DNA of 64,000 bases from Aphanomyces cochlioides. Lineage: Eukaryota > Oomycota > Saprolegniomycetes > Saprolegniales > Verrucalvaceae. Each line of letters starts with the position of its first letter. The stretch's first letter is position 1. Shown here piece after piece: positions 10,953 through 22,532 of this stretch. The notes beneath the pieces were generated by a model, which made no database searches, had not been told where the DNA came from, and saw only the letters and a list, made by a program, of their open reading frames with translations. The stretch spans positions 1,364,001 to 1,428,000 of the forward strand of contig JAHQRK010000009.1 of the NCBI GenBank assembly GCA_019828595.1, read 5' to 3'. A program made the position numbers and the translations under genes.

Positions 10953-12140
10953 TCATTTCATGGCAAATCCGTCAAGAGGATAGACGTTGCCGCCTGTGGC
11001 GACGTACTCAAAGTAATGCAATGGCTCGGGGCCTCGCAGTGGCAATTGCTTGACTTCGTCGGCGGAACACCACGTCGCCCCCGCGCTTTCGTAATCTGGA
11101 ATCGATTTTGGCTTTTGATCCAAGTTGACTGGCTCGGCGAGGAACACAAATCGCATGCGGACATACTGTCTTCCTGAAGAGTCGCTCTTGGGATGGTACT
11201 CGAGCTTGAGAAGGCCTGTGAGTCGAACGTCAATGCCGGCTTCTTCCCGCGTCTCTCGAATGGCTGCCTCAACTGGCGTTTCGCCTGCATCGACACGGCC
11301 ACCGGGAAGCCAATACCCCGAACACGCAAACTCTTGGACGAGCAAAAAGAGTTTTGTTAGGGGATGGCGACACACGACGAGAGCAAAGCAGTAGAGCGTC
11401 GTTTCAGGATTGCGAAATTCGCTCGGCAGTTCGCCACGTCCTGGCGGCCCATGGGCGTTGTGAAGATGAACTTGGAACGGCGTGGACGAGCGGTATGGCT
11501 TCTCGTGCTTGCTGGAGCAAATTGGGCACGCAATGTCGTTTCGGTTCTTTTCGTTGATATGATGGAGCGGACAATGCGACCACAGTGCATCTTCAGTCAG
11601 TCCATTCTTGCCACAGAACGGACAGGCGTACGTCCGCCTCGATGACGACATTGATCGAGATAGCGCTGCGTCTTCCGAAGCAAGCTTGGTGAGGATCGCC
11701 GAGACGTCTTCGATCGAGTTGGTAACCATGGATGCGCCTTCGCTGAAGCATTGATACCGATGCATGGCGTGATCCGAGACCCGTGGAGAGTATACGCAGA
11801 TGAAGAGCTGTCGGCTCATTTGCCGCAGCGTTTGGAGCAATTTCAAGAGTACATCCATGGGGAATGTGGCGACAACGCGCAGGATCACAAGATGGACTTT
11901 GTGTTGCGTAGGTTGGGTGATTGTTTGGAGTAACATCGTTGGAGCGTCCGAAGCTTCGCAGACTTGAACGCGAAGCCCGTGGCGATTACAAGCTGAGACA
12001 CAAGACTCTTCGACTGTATCTAGAGGGGGCGACTCATGCGTCGACGACTGGAAGCGGCCATTTGGAGCGTTCAAGCAGCGGACCAAGAGACTGCTGTGCG
12101 TCGCGCTCATCGATCTCTGAATCTCTCGACAGCAATTCAA
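10953..12140 (-). CDS. Zinc-finger Nudix hydrolase
   Basis: Intronless, 395 residues. Residues ~165-235 carry paired C-x2-C/H-x-H elements (YACPFCGKNG with WSHCPLHH, then ACPICSS with VHLHNAH), which look like two C2H2-type fingers. Residues ~245-395 form a Nudix domain. Its box is complete: GGRVDAGETPVEAAIRETRE followed by EAGI, with the G-x5-E-x7-RE-x2-EE pattern. The first ~150 residues contain alternating hydrophobic strands and have no family I can name. Nudix enzymes split nucleoside-diphosphate-X substrates; the substrate here cannot be told. The start may instead be the Met 11 codons in (MSATHSS). Fusion of fingers to Nudix suggests a nucleic-acid or protein-directed role, which is inference. 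Confidence 0.85.
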   Translation of the reverse strand: MNCCREIQRSMSATHSSLLVRCLNAPNGRFQSSTHESPPLDTVEESCVSACNRHGLRVQVCEASDAPTMLLQTITQPTQHKVHLVILRVVATFPMDVLLKLLQTLRQMSRQLFICVYSPRVSDHAMHRYQCFSEGASMVTNSIEDVSAILTKLASEDAALSRSMSSSRRTYACPFCGKNGLTEDALWSHCPLHHINEKNRNDIACPICSSKHEKPYRSSTPFQVHLHNAHGPPGRGELPSEFRNPETTLYCFALVVCRHPLTKLFLLVQEFACSGYWLPGGRVDAGETPVEAAIRETREEAGIDVRLTGLLKLEYHPKSDSSGRQYVRMRFVFLAEPVNLDQKPKSIPDYESAGATWCSADEVKQLPLRGPEPLHYFEYVATGGNVYPLDGFAMK

Positions 12141-12268
12141 CTCACAATTTCACTTTTTCTACAAATTTTACGAAAATTGAAATGTAAAACGCCACAAAAA
12201 TGTGAATTTTTCACTAAGTTTTGGCAAGCAGAATGATTTTACTTTTAAAATATACTACGTCGTCGAGT

Positions 12269-14776
12269 TTACGCTTTCGGCTGGGAAAACACACTTTGAT
12301 ACTGCGGTCGAAAGAGAAGCGGCGGCGGGGGCGGCGGCGGCGGCACAGAGGACGCCGGAGGAGGAAGGATAATGGGAGGAAGAGGGGGAGGCGGGGGAGG
12401 CATCTCTTCGTCAACGTGAGGGGGATGCAAAGTCGCCACTGGTTCGTTATCCTCGTCTTTCATTCCTGGCTCATGCGGGGGAAGTGGTGGAGGAGGCGGT
12501 GGTGGCATTGGCTCATCGTCCATCTCTTCTGCCTTGACATCTTTGTCATCGTCATCATTGTCTTGGTCATTTTCTTTGCGCTTTCGCTTGCGCGATGCCT
12601 CCTACAAAAGCTAAGTCATCGAATTTTCAATTGAGATTATTACCGCAGTCGGTGGTGGCGTCGAGATGGTTTCAACAACTTCAGGCACTTGCACTCGCTG
12701 AGCAAGATGGATGTCCGGCAAAGGCACATGGGGGAAACGGCAGTGCGGTGCTGAATCTACACAAAATCATCAGAAACAAGTGCTGTAGGGATTTCCAACC
12801 GGCAGGATGCTGAGAGGGGTCAAAGACGGGACATCGGGGGCACGATCGATTCCAGCAGACGCCGTCGGGCTCCTACGTTTCTACTGTAAGCCAAAGGACG
12901 TAGAATGAAAGAGGAACTGATTTCTCGACGCCGCAGAGAGAGCAAGACGGCAGTACAAACAAGTCGACAACGTCCATCGTGTCAACTTTGACAACGTTAC
13001 GGTAGTTGAAGTCGAGTGACGCTTGCCATTCCATCAAGTTGGGACGAAATTTGATCTTTTCACGGCGACGGCTCACATGCTTCTTGACTTGGTCTTGCAA
13101 GTAGGAGTACTTCTGCGTCGTGACACCCTAAAGTGATGCCATTCATTTCTTGCGGGCTATGTGAGCTCAGCGTACCATAAGCACGACACCTTGGGGAATA
13201 CTGAGTTTGGCATTAGCTTTGTTGGTGCGGCGATAGCGCTGTTGGATCGTGAATTCGTCCTCCATGAGCACAAGCTCTTGCTTTTTGAACATTTTGATCG
13301 TCTTGTTGGCATTTTCAAGCTCAACCGTGCAGACATCTCGATCAGCTTTCTTGACGATACCAGTGCCTTGATTACCAGGTAGAAAGACTCGACGTTCGAT
13401 CCATGACTGCGCATAGTGGCCACGGCGACGTCCGACACCGCCAGTTTGGCTACGTTCCTCTTCTTGTGATCCACTTTCCATATCGTCGTCCTTGTCATCG
13501 CCTTCGTCTTCAGGTTTTGTCGGTGGTTGTCGCTCAATATCAGCCATGGATTCTAGCAACGTGAGCTCATATGCTCGCTTGGCGGTGTTTTCATTGCCAT
13601 CTTCGACTTTGAGCTGGACCCAACCATTGCCAGACCGCAACACAATCGCCGACTGGCCTGAAAACTTGCCCACATTGATGCGTACGCGACGTCCAATCCA
13701 CATTTCAGTGTCCAAATCCGACAAAAACGTGCCTTGCTCTTTCTTCTTGGACTACATGACATCAGGTGAATCTGTGAGTAGAGCTTGGGAGTAGTTACCT
13801 TGCGTCGCGATGAATCAGTCACTTCATCTTCGTCGTCTTCATTATCGTCATCGGAGCTTTCGTCATGGGTTGTCGTTTGATTCTTGTCATCTGCATTTCG
13901 TTTGGTGTTGTCGTCATCATCGTCTTCCTCCTCCTCGTCGTCTTCGTCATCGCTTTGGCCCTCAACGTATCGCTGGACATGCTTTCGCTTGATAAACACA
14001 GATTGGCCGTCGATCTCGACTGTGTAGCCTTCGTTTGAATCTCCATCCTACGGCAAAAATGTGACAAAATGGCGATTAGGCACAAGACATACATCAACCA
14101 CGATGCCTTGTCGTCCATCAAATGCCTTGAGGTCCACGAGTTCTTGTTTCGAAGGATGAACAAGCTTGACGGTCACTTTGTCGTCTTTGGACAATGGTGC
14201 CTCGTCGTCGTCGCTAGGAGGAGTCAAGTCGTCTGTGTCTGGCATATCCTCTCGGTCAAATTCATCACCGCTCGCTTCGGCTTCCTTCAATGGTTTCAAT
14301 CCCGACGCTCGAAAGGTAAGAATCTTGCCATTGCGGAATCGCACGCGATACCACGTGTTGGGATGTCGAGGCGTTTCGACAATCACGCCAACTTTGTGGA
14401 TCATTTGAGGGAGTCGTTGTTCAACGTCAGTCGTTCGTTGCACGACAACTTTGACCGCACGTCGGAGTCCACTATGTTCACTCGACTGATTTCTCTCCTT
14501 CCCACTAGCCGTTGAGCTTTCCGTATCAGAGAGTTCATCTTCATCTTCCCCGCCACTTTTGATCGACAAAGACGACGATCGTGTCCGTGTTCGTAGTAAA
14601 CGTGATGGAAGGCCGCCACCCGACGCCGAAGTTGCAGGCGACGACACCGCCGGAGACATTGGAGGAGGTGGAGTGCTGTTCCCGTCCGACGCATTGTCAT
14701 TGACTCCGTCGTCTTCGCCGTGGTCCTGCGGCTTGTTTTTCTCAATGGGATCCACAGGAGCCGCTGCTGTCGACAT
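12269..14776 (-). CDS. Acidic KOW/Tudor-like repeat protein with proline-rich tail
   Basis: About six or seven exons. Exon 1 is 14776-14093, exon 2 is 14047-13799, exon 3 is 13751-13176 and exon 4 starts at 13127; the last exon ends at 12269. The protein has a Ser/Pro-rich N-terminus, then SH3-like strand pairs resembling KOW or Tudor modules: TWYRVRFRNGKILTF, GRQGIVVDVD, RRVRINVGKFSGQSAIVLRS and ERRVFLPGNQGTGIVKK. Between them are long Asp/Glu runs (13820-13990). The C-terminus is a poly-proline tract with several runs of 5-8 prolines. The architecture hints at a nuclear chromatin or transcription factor with an actin- or WW/SH3-binding tail, but I do not recognise the family. Exon joins between 12600 and 12960 were set by frame only. 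An ATCCGGATA site lies 116 bp before the start. Confidence 0.65.
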
Positions 14777-14891
14777 GATGCGCGCCGCCGGTCGAGTGCA
14801 AGCTTGCGTTTACCGAATGCCATGTCTTGGGTTTTGTATTTCCCACCAGCTGTCACTCACCTACCCCTAAACCTCTCATACCTTATTAATC

Positions 14892-14900
14892 ATCCGGATA
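14892..14900. promoter_or_regulatory. ATCCGGATA site
   Basis: ATCCGGATA, the shared palindromic core, 116 bp upstream of the KOW-like gene start (minus strand) and 72 bp before a small plus-strand ORF. The function is inferred from recurrence near starts. Confidence 0.35.
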
Positions 14901-14971
14901 AACCTATCTAATATTATATTTCATAAGTTCATATCCATTTGAACATATTCGTCCACGACCGTCCAAGCAAG

Positions 14972-15250
14972 ATGGAAGACGCACTCTTCATGATGAAATC
15001 TCTCTCGAATGGGCTCAACGGGGCGTACGTGCTTTCAATTTTGCGGCTCCTCGTCATGTCCATGGCTGTCGATCCTCTCGTGGTACAAGCGTACTGTATG
15101 TCTTGTTTCACGTACGTGCACTTTAGTCCGCTTATGTTTAGACCAGCTAGTCGTGTGTGTGTGAACGATTTGAAGGGCCGGAAGCATGCGAGAACACGAG
15201 CTCTTGTGTGTCCTCAGTGTGATGCTAAGTCGAGCCATCATGTAGATTAG
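14972..15250 (+). CDS. Small hypothetical protein
   Basis: ATG at 14972 opens MEDALFMMKSLSNG followed by a hydrophobic helix (YVLSILRLLVMSMAVDPLVV). Read straight through it gives 92 residues. Alternatively a GTATGT donor near 15096 and a TTAG acceptor near 15142 remove about 46 nt and keep the frame to the same stop. The end contains CPQC, a single CxxC pair. It is divergent from the KOW-like gene and shares its promoter region. No family is recognised, and it may not be a real gene. Confidence 0.3.
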   Translation: MEDALFMMKSLSNGLNGAYVLSILRLLVMSMAVDPLVVQAYCMSCFTYVHFSPLMFRPASRVCVNDLKGRKHARTRALVCPQCDAKSSHHVD

Positions 15251-15915
15251 AGGGTTTTGCTGGTGCTGTTCTCTCATCGCATACCTAATGGATTGAGACC
15301 TAGTGCAAGCGAACTTGATGTAACGTTATGGCGCCTTTTGAGAGTGTCTCGTCAGGACATCATACGAGCATCATCCTTGACAAGCTAAGCTTGATTCAAA
15401 GCGACTCAATCCAGTGAAAACAATGGCTTCGTCGCCAGTCGATGGGAGTTTTGCATGTCGGTGTATCCTTCGCAGCAGCTGAACACATCCTCCCGTGAGT
15501 GCCGCCTCTGTGTATTTCCTGAGGAAAAGTGCTCAAAATAGACCAGGATAAGAGACTCCTTGAATTCAATACTTTAATCAAGTCAAAAGTTATGAACTAT
15601 TTCAGCGATGAGATTCCAACAGCGAGAGAGCTTCTTCTTCCATAAAAACAAGCATGGCGCTCTTGCTGACTTTCCTTCTGCATACCTTCATGGTAAATTG
15701 TGGGGTATATGAGCTCCTCGAGAGATCTTGGCGTCAATGATACGTTGAGCATGGAATCGTAGCAGAGTATTGGTCGAAATCGATCACTTTAACGTTGAAG
15801 TGAGCTAATTTGACGAAGTAGATCTTCCATATCGAAGATCGCGAGATCTTCCATTTTCACTTGTCCTTGACCGAGTCTTTCCCCCGACGCAGTGTTTCAA
15901 TCGCCTCTGTGTTAC
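15251..15915. other. Intergenic, no gene seen
   Basis: About 665 bp before the SAM-domain gene. Short ORFs only, without coding character. It ends in a C/T-rich patch just before the start, as expected for a promoter. Confidence 0.5.
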
Positions 15916-16719
15916 ATGATGGACGAAGCCACGTGGACAAGCATGCCTTCAAATGATGGGGATGACAACAACGTGTGGAATCGTCTTCCGAGCCGAGAAG
16001 TCATTCAAGAAACCATCATGAACTCGATTCCGTCCAGAGAGACTGTGTGGAATGGAATCAATGCCGTTCCTGGAGCCGTAGCTGCAACCCCAGCTTGTAT
16101 TGCAGGCGCATTTGGTAATTGCTTTAGTCGTGTGCGCCGCATGCAGTTTGATCAAGACCAGAAGCGATCGCTCCTGAGCAACTTGTACCACGATGCCTCT
16201 CGGATCAATATTCGCGACGCGGAAGTGGAAAACGCCACACTCGAGCTCCGTCGTCGTATCCAAAAAGCCGAATATGAAAAGCACCGCCGTATGGAAGTCG
16301 AAGCCGAATCGAAGCTGAGTCACAAGAAGGAACTCAAATCTGTTGACGACACAGAGACCGACTTTGTCGACTCGCCTGAAGTCACCTCTGCGACCAATGT
16401 GAATGCTGCCGACATTCGCAAAATGTCCGTCGACGAGCTTTTGAGTCTGGATGGGATCACACCGAGCGAGACGACGACGGCATCCTCTCTCGAAGGTGGC
16501 CGTCTGCGCAAATGGCTCGCTGACATCGACGGCAACAAGAGTATCGAGTACTTGAGTTACGCGGCGAGTTTCGAGAAGCACGGCTTCCATTCCACAGACG
16601 ATCTCGCGCTGCTGGACGAGGAAGAGGTCGACCGAGCGCTGACCGAAGTCGGCGTGCATAAATTTGCGCATCGTGCGCGTATTCGCAAGGCGATTTTGCG
16701 ACTGAGCCAAGTGCCTTAG
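15916..16719 (+). CDS. SAM-domain protein with coiled-coil middle
   Basis: Intronless, 267 residues from the ATG at 15916; the frame is open further upstream but has no earlier ATG. The N-terminus contains two related SRE repeats (LPSREVIQETIMNSIPSRET). Residues ~80-150 are a charged helix of coiled-coil character. Residues ~200-265 form a sterile alpha motif: LRKWLADIDGNKSIEYLSYAA, FEKHGFHSTDDLALLDEEEV and GVHKFAHRARIRKAI match the five-helix SAM pattern with the LG-H-R-I end. SAM domains mediate self-association or RNA and protein binding. The specific role is unknown. It converges on ATP-citrate lyase with 84 bp between stops. Confidence 0.78.
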   Translation: MMDEATWTSMPSNDGDDNNVWNRLPSREVIQETIMNSIPSRETVWNGINAVPGAVAATPACIAGAFGNCFSRVRRMQFDQDQKRSLLSNLYHDASRINIRDAEVENATLELRRRIQKAEYEKHRRMEVEAESKLSHKKELKSVDDTETDFVDSPEVTSATNVNAADIRKMSVDELLSLDGITPSETTTASSLEGGRLRKWLADIDGNKSIEYLSYAASFEKHGFHSTDDLALLDEEEVDRALTEVGVHKFAHRARIRKAILRLSQVP

Positions 16720-16803
16720 GAGTCAATTTTGAATAGGAAAGAGATCAAGTTTGTATGAGACAACGAGTGTATTCACGAGATAAAATATAGAGAAGGAAGG
16801 CGT

Positions 16804-19800
16804 CTAGAAGCTGTCGTTCATGTACGAGATATCGTCCCAAGGGTGGCGGTAGAGAGGTTGCTTGAGGCGCTTTTGGTCCAAGAAGTGACCGATGAAACCA
16901 ATGCTGCGGCCCAAGACGAACAAACCGTTCAAGCAACCGTCGGCGATTTGTTCATCGGCTTCTTCTTGCGTGAAGGCACCGCAGTTGCGCAACAAGTCGA
17001 CAAAGCACACGGCAATGCAACCATCGACGTTCAAGATGAGCGTGCTGCGCTTCTTGGTCGTGATCTTTTCGACTTCCAAGGCGTAGTTCAAGATGCTGTT
17101 GGCAGGGAAATGCTTCAAGGCGAACTCCTTGATGATCGTCACACGCTTGTCAGGGTTGGTCGTGCTCTTGATGCGATGGCCGATACCCATAATCAATTGG
17201 TTTGTTGCCTTCATCTTGTTGACGAATTCGAGGGGAGACAAGCCCGAATCATGGGCCTTGGTGAACATGTCAGCGGCTTGATCCAAAGCACCACCGAAAC
17301 GTGGCCCAATGGTAACCAAACCAGACACCAAAGACGAGATCAAATCCTTGCCAGCACGAGCCGTCACGATGGCGTTGTGGGCACCAGATACGGCAGGACC
17401 GTGATCGGCCGTGACCATCAAGACGTATTCAATGAACTTGGTGGCATAAGGAGGCAAGCGGCGCTTGAACCAGAGCAAGCCCAAGACACCGCCGACACCC
17501 AATTCATTTTCGAACACTTCAGAGATGGGCATGCCAGCATACGTCAATTCTTCACCACGATCATCCGTGATGGACGAGATGAAGTTGGCAGGCTTACGGA
17601 TCAAACCCAAGTTCTTGGCCCAGGCATAATCCATAGGCACAGCAGGCACTGGGACTTCAGGGCGAGGCACCAATTCACCAGAGGCGACCAACTTTTCGTA
17701 AGTGTCGCGAATAGCCTTGCCAAATTGGTCAAAGTTAGGAGGCACGATGGCACCAGCGTGAGCCAAGGCGGCGTTCTTGGCTTCAGCAGTTTCGGATTCA
17801 CCAGTGGCGCAGGCACCAGCGTGGCCGAATTGTACTTCGAAAGGGAAGATCTTGGCGCACGTACCAATGCACCAGGCCACAACAGGCTTGGTGATGATAC
17901 CGTTTTGGATGGCACGGCAGACTTCGAATTCATCGGTACCACCGACTTCACCCAACAAAACCATCATCTTGACTTGAGGATTCTTTTGGTAGCGCAACAA
18001 GTGTTGGATAAAGGTCGAGCCAGGGTACTTGTCACCACCGATGGCAACACCTTCGAACACACCATCCGAAGATTGGCTGATGATGTTGTTCAATTCGTTC
18101 GACATACCACCGGACTTGGAAACGTAGGCAACGCTACCAGGGCGGTACAACTTGGATTGGACGATGTTGTCAAGCATACCACCAGTGTTACCGATACGCA
18201 AGCAGCCAGGCTTTATACCACCGACAGTGGCAGGCCCAATCAAACCGACACCCTTTTCCTTGGCGCGCTTGATGATCAAGCGAGTTTGGGATTCAGGCAC
18301 GCCTTCGGCAATGATAGCATGGGTCTTGATGGTGTCGCTGCAGGCCAAACCTTCCATGGTCGACGAGAAGACAGAACGGAAGGACGAGAAGTTGACCAAG
18401 ACACTCACATCAGGGAACTTCTTAGCGGCTTCTTCCAAGCTTTGGTACACAGGGATCAAACGTTCGGAGGTACCCCAGTAGAACTTCAAGTAGTGGTTTT
18501 GGCTGAAAGGGAAAATCATAGCAGCCACAGAAGGGGTTTCGCGCTTGCACAAGAAGTCGAAATCCAACATGCCTTGCACAGCACGTTGTTGCATACCGTA
18601 GACAATGCAGCGAGTGTTAGACTCCATGCGCACAATGCCTTCGTCTTGGATCAATTGGACAGGAGCAGACGACGAGGCCGAAGATGAGGCCGCACCTTCG
18701 TTGGAAGCTTCGTTCGAGTCGCCAGCACTACCGGTCGAAGTCGCCTTGTTGGGCGCATCGGTCGAGGTCGATCGTGGGGCAGCCTTGGAAGGAGCAGGAG
18801 GAGCAGCAACGGTGTTTTCTTCAGGAGCTTCAACCAAGCCCAAAGCCATCGGGACAATAGCAGTGATGTGGGTTTCAGGGCCGAACACCTTGATGGGCAC
18901 ACCCGTTGCTTCACCGGTTTCACGCACGAGGCGCAAACCTTCTTGGTAGTTGGGACCACCACGGCGGACCCAAATCGTCACGTTGCGTTCCTTCAATTTG
19001 TCTTGGAAGTCAGTGATGGCCGTAATAATACCCTTAAAGGTCAATGCAACATCGGTAAAGTTGGCAATACCACCACCAATGATGAGGACCTTGCCACGAG
19101 GATCAGCTTCGCGGGTCATCAAGTCCAAAATGGTGCGGGCGTATTGGTAAGTGTGGGCTTCCGAAGGAGCACCAGAATATTCACCATAGTTGGCCAATTC
19201 GTGGCCAAAGCCCAAGTCGGAAATGGTATCAGCGTACACGACGGAAGCACCACCACCGGCAACCATCGTCCACACGCGACCACGGTGGTTCAAGATGGTC
19301 AACTTCAGCGAAGCACCAGTCTTGCTGTCCAACTCAGCGACGTAAGCTTCTTCAGGGAATTTGGCGCGACCGAAAGGAGCAGGAAATTCAATTTCACCCC
19401 ACTTGCTGCCGCACAAAAAGTTAGCAGTTTCGTCCAACTTGGCAGCCATGTCGAGAGGAGTGATCTTGTCGCCGACAACAACAATTGGGTTGATTTCCAT
19501 GTAGACGAAGTTCAAGTCACGGTACAAGGCCAACAAGGAACTGATGAACGAGGCAATGATCGTTTGGCGGTCAGCAGACACATTCTTCAACAAGGCGGTG
19601 ACAATATCGCCTTCAGTTGGCGTGTGTTCCAATGGGACTTGGAAACGGAGAGCCTTGGCATCAACATCACCGACATCCACACCACCTTCGTGGTGGAAAA
19701 GAATTTGTTCACCATCACGGTTGGATTGGATGCACAAGTAATATTCATCCGTGGACGCATGGGGGACAAAAGGTTCAACAATGAAGTGGTCCAGGATGCC

Positions 19801-20127
19801 GCTGACAACTTCAACTTGAATTTCACGGCTCATACGTTCTGTGATCCAGTTCTTGACTTCATCCCACGTGGCGTTCAAGAGGAGCAAGTTGGCCTTTCCA
19901 CGACGCTTGATCAACTGATCGGGCTTGACGACCAACTTGGTTTCCAACAACCAGGGGTTTTCGCGCGCAATCGAGTCGAATGTGATGTTGGGGATCTTGG
20001 CGTCGAAAATCTCAGGTGTGATTTGCACAAAGCGGTTTTCCAACGTGTGTTTGCCGCTCGAGTAGTCGCTGAGCCACTTGCCGAGCAAGCGCTTGCCATC
20101 GTATTCGCGGATTGCTTTGGCCGACAT
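16804..20127 (-). CDS. ACLY: ATP-citrate lyase (single-chain)
   Basis: Intronless, 1,107 residues, close to the animal enzyme (about 1,100). The N-terminal ATP-grasp half starts [19 protein letters not shown] and includes the IEINPIVVV element. A Ser/Ala-rich linker lies near residues 445-490. The CoA-binding and ligase part follows with [13 protein letters not shown] and the catalytic-histidine segment [19 protein letters not shown]. The C-terminal citrate-synthase-like domain carries [12 protein letters not shown] and [13 protein letters not shown]. It makes cytosolic acetyl-CoA and oxaloacetate from citrate, CoA and ATP, feeding the carboxylase at the left edge of the window. It is a fused form, unlike the two-subunit enzymes of plants and fungi. 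CCAATCAG boxes lie upstream. The long open frames on the opposite strand are shadows. Confidence 0.97.
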   Translation of the reverse strand: MSAKAIREYDGKRLLGKWLSDYSSGKHTLENRFVQITPEIFDAKIPNITFDSIARENPWLLETKLVVKPDQLIKRRGKANLLLLNATWDEVKNWITERMSREIQVEVVSGILDHFIVEPFVPHASTDEYYLCIQSNRDGEQILFHHEGGVDVGDVDAKALRFQVPLEHTPTEGDIVTALLKNVSADRQTIIASFISSLLALYRDLNFVYMEINPIVVVGDKITPLDMAAKLDETANFLCGSKWGEIEFPAPFGRAKFPEEAYVAELDSKTGASLKLTILNHRGRVWTMVAGGGASVVYADTISDLGFGHELANYGEYSGAPSEAHTYQYARTILDLMTREADPRGKVLIIGGGIANFTDVALTFKGIITAITDFQDKLKERNVTIWVRRGGPNYQEGLRLVRETGEATGVPIKVFGPETHITAIVPMALGLVEAPEENTVAAPPAPSKAAPRSTSTDAPNKATSTGSAGDSNEASNEGAASSSASSSAPVQLIQDEGIVRMESNTRCIVYGMQQRAVQGMLDFDFLCKRETPSVAAMIFPFSQNHYLKFYWGTSERLIPVYQSLEEAAKKFPDVSVLVNFSSFRSVFSSTMEGLACSDTIKTHAIIAEGVPESQTRLIIKRAKEKGVGLIGPATVGGIKPGCLRIGNTGGMLDNIVQSKLYRPGSVAYVSKSGGMSNELNNIISQSSDGVFEGVAIGGDKYPGSTFIQHLLRYQKNPQVKMMVLLGEVGGTDEFEVCRAIQNGIITKPVVAWCIGTCAKIFPFEVQFGHAGACATGESETAEAKNAALAHAGAIVPPNFDQFGKAIRDTYEKLVASGELVPRPEVPVPAVPMDYAWAKNLGLIRKPANFISSITDDRGEELTYAGMPISEVFENELGVGGVLGLLWFKRRLPPYATKFIEYVLMVTADHGPAVSGAHNAIVTARAGKDLISSLVSGLVTIGPRFGGALDQAADMFTKAHDSGLSPLEFVNKMKATNQLIMGIGHRIKSTTNPDKRVTIIKEFALKHFPANSILNYALEVEKITTKKRSTLILNVDGCIAVCFVDLLRNCGAFTQEEADEQIADGCLNGLFVLGRSIGFIGHFLDQKRLKQPLYRHPWDDISYMNDSF

Positions 20128-20200
20128 GGAATCTCCTCCGTGTGCTCAGTCGGATGCAAATTGAAAAATGACCGATCTTTCAAGCTCAGTTTTCCATCAG

Positions 20201-20297
20201 CCAATCAGAATCGACCCCGAGCCCTCTCCTTCGAACTTCTCCTTGGACGTTGACGTGTCCATGGATTGTTTCAAATCGGACATTTATAGCCAATCAG
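20201..20297. promoter_or_regulatory. Paired CCAATCAG boxes upstream of ATP-citrate lyase
   Basis: CCAATCAG at 20201-20208 and again at 20290-20297, 74 and 163 bp upstream of the ACLY start codon. Both are on the plus strand, i.e. inverted relative to the gene. The CCAAT box is the classic NF-Y site and works in either orientation; NF-Y control here is inference. Confidence 0.5.
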
Positions 20298-21484
20298 ATG
20301 TGTCGTATTCCCTCCACCTTCGATGACATCACACGACGGCGGTTGGCAACTTGGGCCGGTCGTTCTCGAGAAGTACTGCTCGTGACGAGGAACGGAGGGT
20401 AGTCGACGATAGAGTGGAATTAATTACAGCGTCGACTCTGGTCGGGTCGAGGCTACGGTATCTACAAGTCGAGAACGACGCGTTAGAAGGCACTTCCATG
20501 GTCGCTCGGCCGAAAAGTGGCAACCGACCAATCGAGGCGTGTGCAACAACAACCGAGGTGCATTCCTTGTCGACGCAATCCACGAATTGCATCGCCACGG
20601 ATTTTCCCTCCCCTCTGTCCAACCATACAAATACAAACGACCAATCCAAGCTGAGTGAAATGCAGGAAAAAAAACCTTGGAGCACATGGTCAGTTGCGCA
20701 CGTCGACTCGCTACGAGATCACACTGCGTGTTTCTGGGCGAACACGACATGGGCAACCACTAAATACGCTAGAAAAGGCTCTATCCAGCCACCGTGTTGT
20801 CGATCTCATTGGCAATCCGCTGATGGAAATCCGCCCGAGCGGTGATCGGGTTGTTGACCAGACGCGACTATGACGTCGGGAATCTCAGGATTGCGTATGA
20901 AAGTTGAGATGCGCCGAGTATACTCATCATAGTACTGCGTCATCGGTTTTAGCCAATCAGAGATGAGAATTTGGGGAATTTTGAGCTATGGGAGTTTTGA
21001 TTGGCTAACAAGGGACGTCGATTCGCCAATGACTGCGAGATAAGTTGCAACATGCCCCTTGCCACAATCGTCATACACACGGAAGTCTGGAGCTTGTCAA
21101 GACGTCGTCGAGAAGGTTCCAGTGGACATAAGCCAACGAAAATGAAGACAGAGGTGCGGGCCTGCCGTAGAAATGGCTAAATCCCCGCGGGATGAAGTGT
21201 CTGGTGTCCAGAAGTGAAGGCTGCGACCACGCATGACACACGCACATGTCGCTCGTGTACCCAACACTCCAGTTGATGTTATGTGACAGAGGCGCACAAA
21301 ATGGTGAGTACAATGGTGAAGACACATGCGAGAGACAGCGCCGAGCGGAGAATGATGCTTGTCAATCTGAGCGACCAATATTTGTGGGTTGGATGAGTAT
21401 AAAAATAGCCGCGGGGACTGTTTTCGACATGTTGACTTTCGATGGAGAGACCGGAGACTTCACCGACGCAGTTTCAACACCGAG
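20298..21484. other. Long intergenic region, possible gene remnants
   Basis: About 1.2 kb between ACLY and the basic hypothetical gene. A minus-strand stretch 20943-20773 reads MTQYYDEYTRRISTFIRNPE, then after a one-base shift LVNNPITARADFHQRIANEI. This looks like a short coding remnant broken by a frameshift near 20870. A 164-codon plus-strand frame at 20351-20845 lacks an ATG start and is not called. Further CCAAT boxes occur near 20950 and 21005. Confidence 0.35.
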
Positions 21485-22513
21485 ATGAGCTGGTACGTCG
21501 GTCGCTCACACCATGGATGTGGCGTCAAAGATCTAATGAATTTATAGATTGGGTACCGCAGCTCGTATATTCCCAAGCCAGAGAGCCGCGCTGGACCGCA
21601 ATCGTACGATGTGCGCTGTTCATTTGACCGGACACCACAGCCTTCAATTGAAACCCGCCGATGTATTCACCTCCTCTACGGCCGCGACTTCTGCAGGTAT
21701 CTCCTTACGCTTGGGTTTTAATTTTAGAGGAATTTTCCTGTCTAGAGCGCAACGTAAACGCAAGGAAGAACATGTTGTTGCATTGACGCCACCGCCTCCA
21801 CAACCGTCACCTCATCCTGCTGCCCATCGGAAACACGTTCGGTCGCATTCATTGACCACGTTGATCCCTCCTGGGGAAGCGCTAGCGTCGCCACCAGGCC
21901 ACATGAGGTCAAGATCATTCAGTATTTCGGACTTGAACGTGTCCAAGCTGCTGCTTCCAGAGCCAGAGCCTGAGGTCAAACACAAATCAAAGACATCGGC
22001 AAAGTGGAAGAAATTGGGTGAGCATTTATGGCATGAGGTATTCCTGCTGATGACTCTCATGGGTATAAAACTTCTGCTCTGGCTTAGAAATCGAAGATGC
22101 TTTTGAACGCGCTCTTGTTCACACCGCCAAGGCATCCATACATCGAGCGAAGAAACGAAGTGCAAAATCCGCTCTTCCACGACCACCAGTGTAATTCCTG
22201 TCAAAGCAGCGCAGTGTCGAACACTACGAAGACCAACTTCGACTCGTTCATTGCTGGGTATTTTCGTAACACGTCCACTCAAGGCAGTGTGCGCTCCCAA
22301 GCAAAATCCCCCGACAGCAAAACTACTCAATCCAAGTGGGCCAAGTGGCGGCAATACCCTTCGGACAAACGTCTCCAATGGACGTCCAATTCTCCATCTC
22401 GCATTGATCGAAAAGTCGCCAAGCGGTCGTCTACCGTCACGTATTCTGATTTCTTGGCCAAGACGAACAGCTACACCCGTCGCGCAAGTCTCAAAGCTCG
22501 TTTGCATGTTTAA
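21485..22513 (+). CDS. Basic, serine/proline-rich hypothetical protein
   Basis: A five-exon model joined by frame. Exon 1 is only MS plus two bases (21485-21492). The next exon begins near 21562 (CSYIPKPESRAG), then LLYGRDFCR joins AQRKRKEEH across a ~49-nt intron. KWKKL joins EIEDAFERALVHTAK across an intron starting GTGAGC near 22019. PRPP joins TNFDSFIAGYF across a 43-nt intron near 22189. The product is about 255 residues, rich in Lys, Arg, Ser and Pro, with an MRSRSFSISDL segment that would suit basophilic kinases. There are no membrane segments and no recognised family. Its stop is 19 bp from the stop of the convergent transporter gene. The middle and last exons are better supported than the first. 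Confidence 0.5.
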
Positions 22514-22532
22514 TCATGAGATATCTTTTGAA

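Noticed and set aside
15949..16710. 253-codon frame antisense to the SAM-domain gene
   Set aside because: The sense frame has a complete SAM domain and this one has no recognisable features.
16843..18687. 614-codon open frame antisense to ATP-citrate lyase, with another of 461 codons at 18868-20253
   Set aside because: They arise from the codon bias of the strongly expressed ACLY gene; they show no domain or family features, while the sense frame is a full-length conserved enzyme.
20351..20845. 164-codon plus-strand frame upstream of ACLY
   Set aside because: No ATG start, low-complexity composition and no family match; overlapping minus frames are equally long.
21812..22507. 231-codon minus-strand ORF opposite the basic hypothetical gene
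   Set aside because: The plus-strand exons show clean splice junctions with typical 43-49-nt introns and continuous frame; the minus frame has no support.
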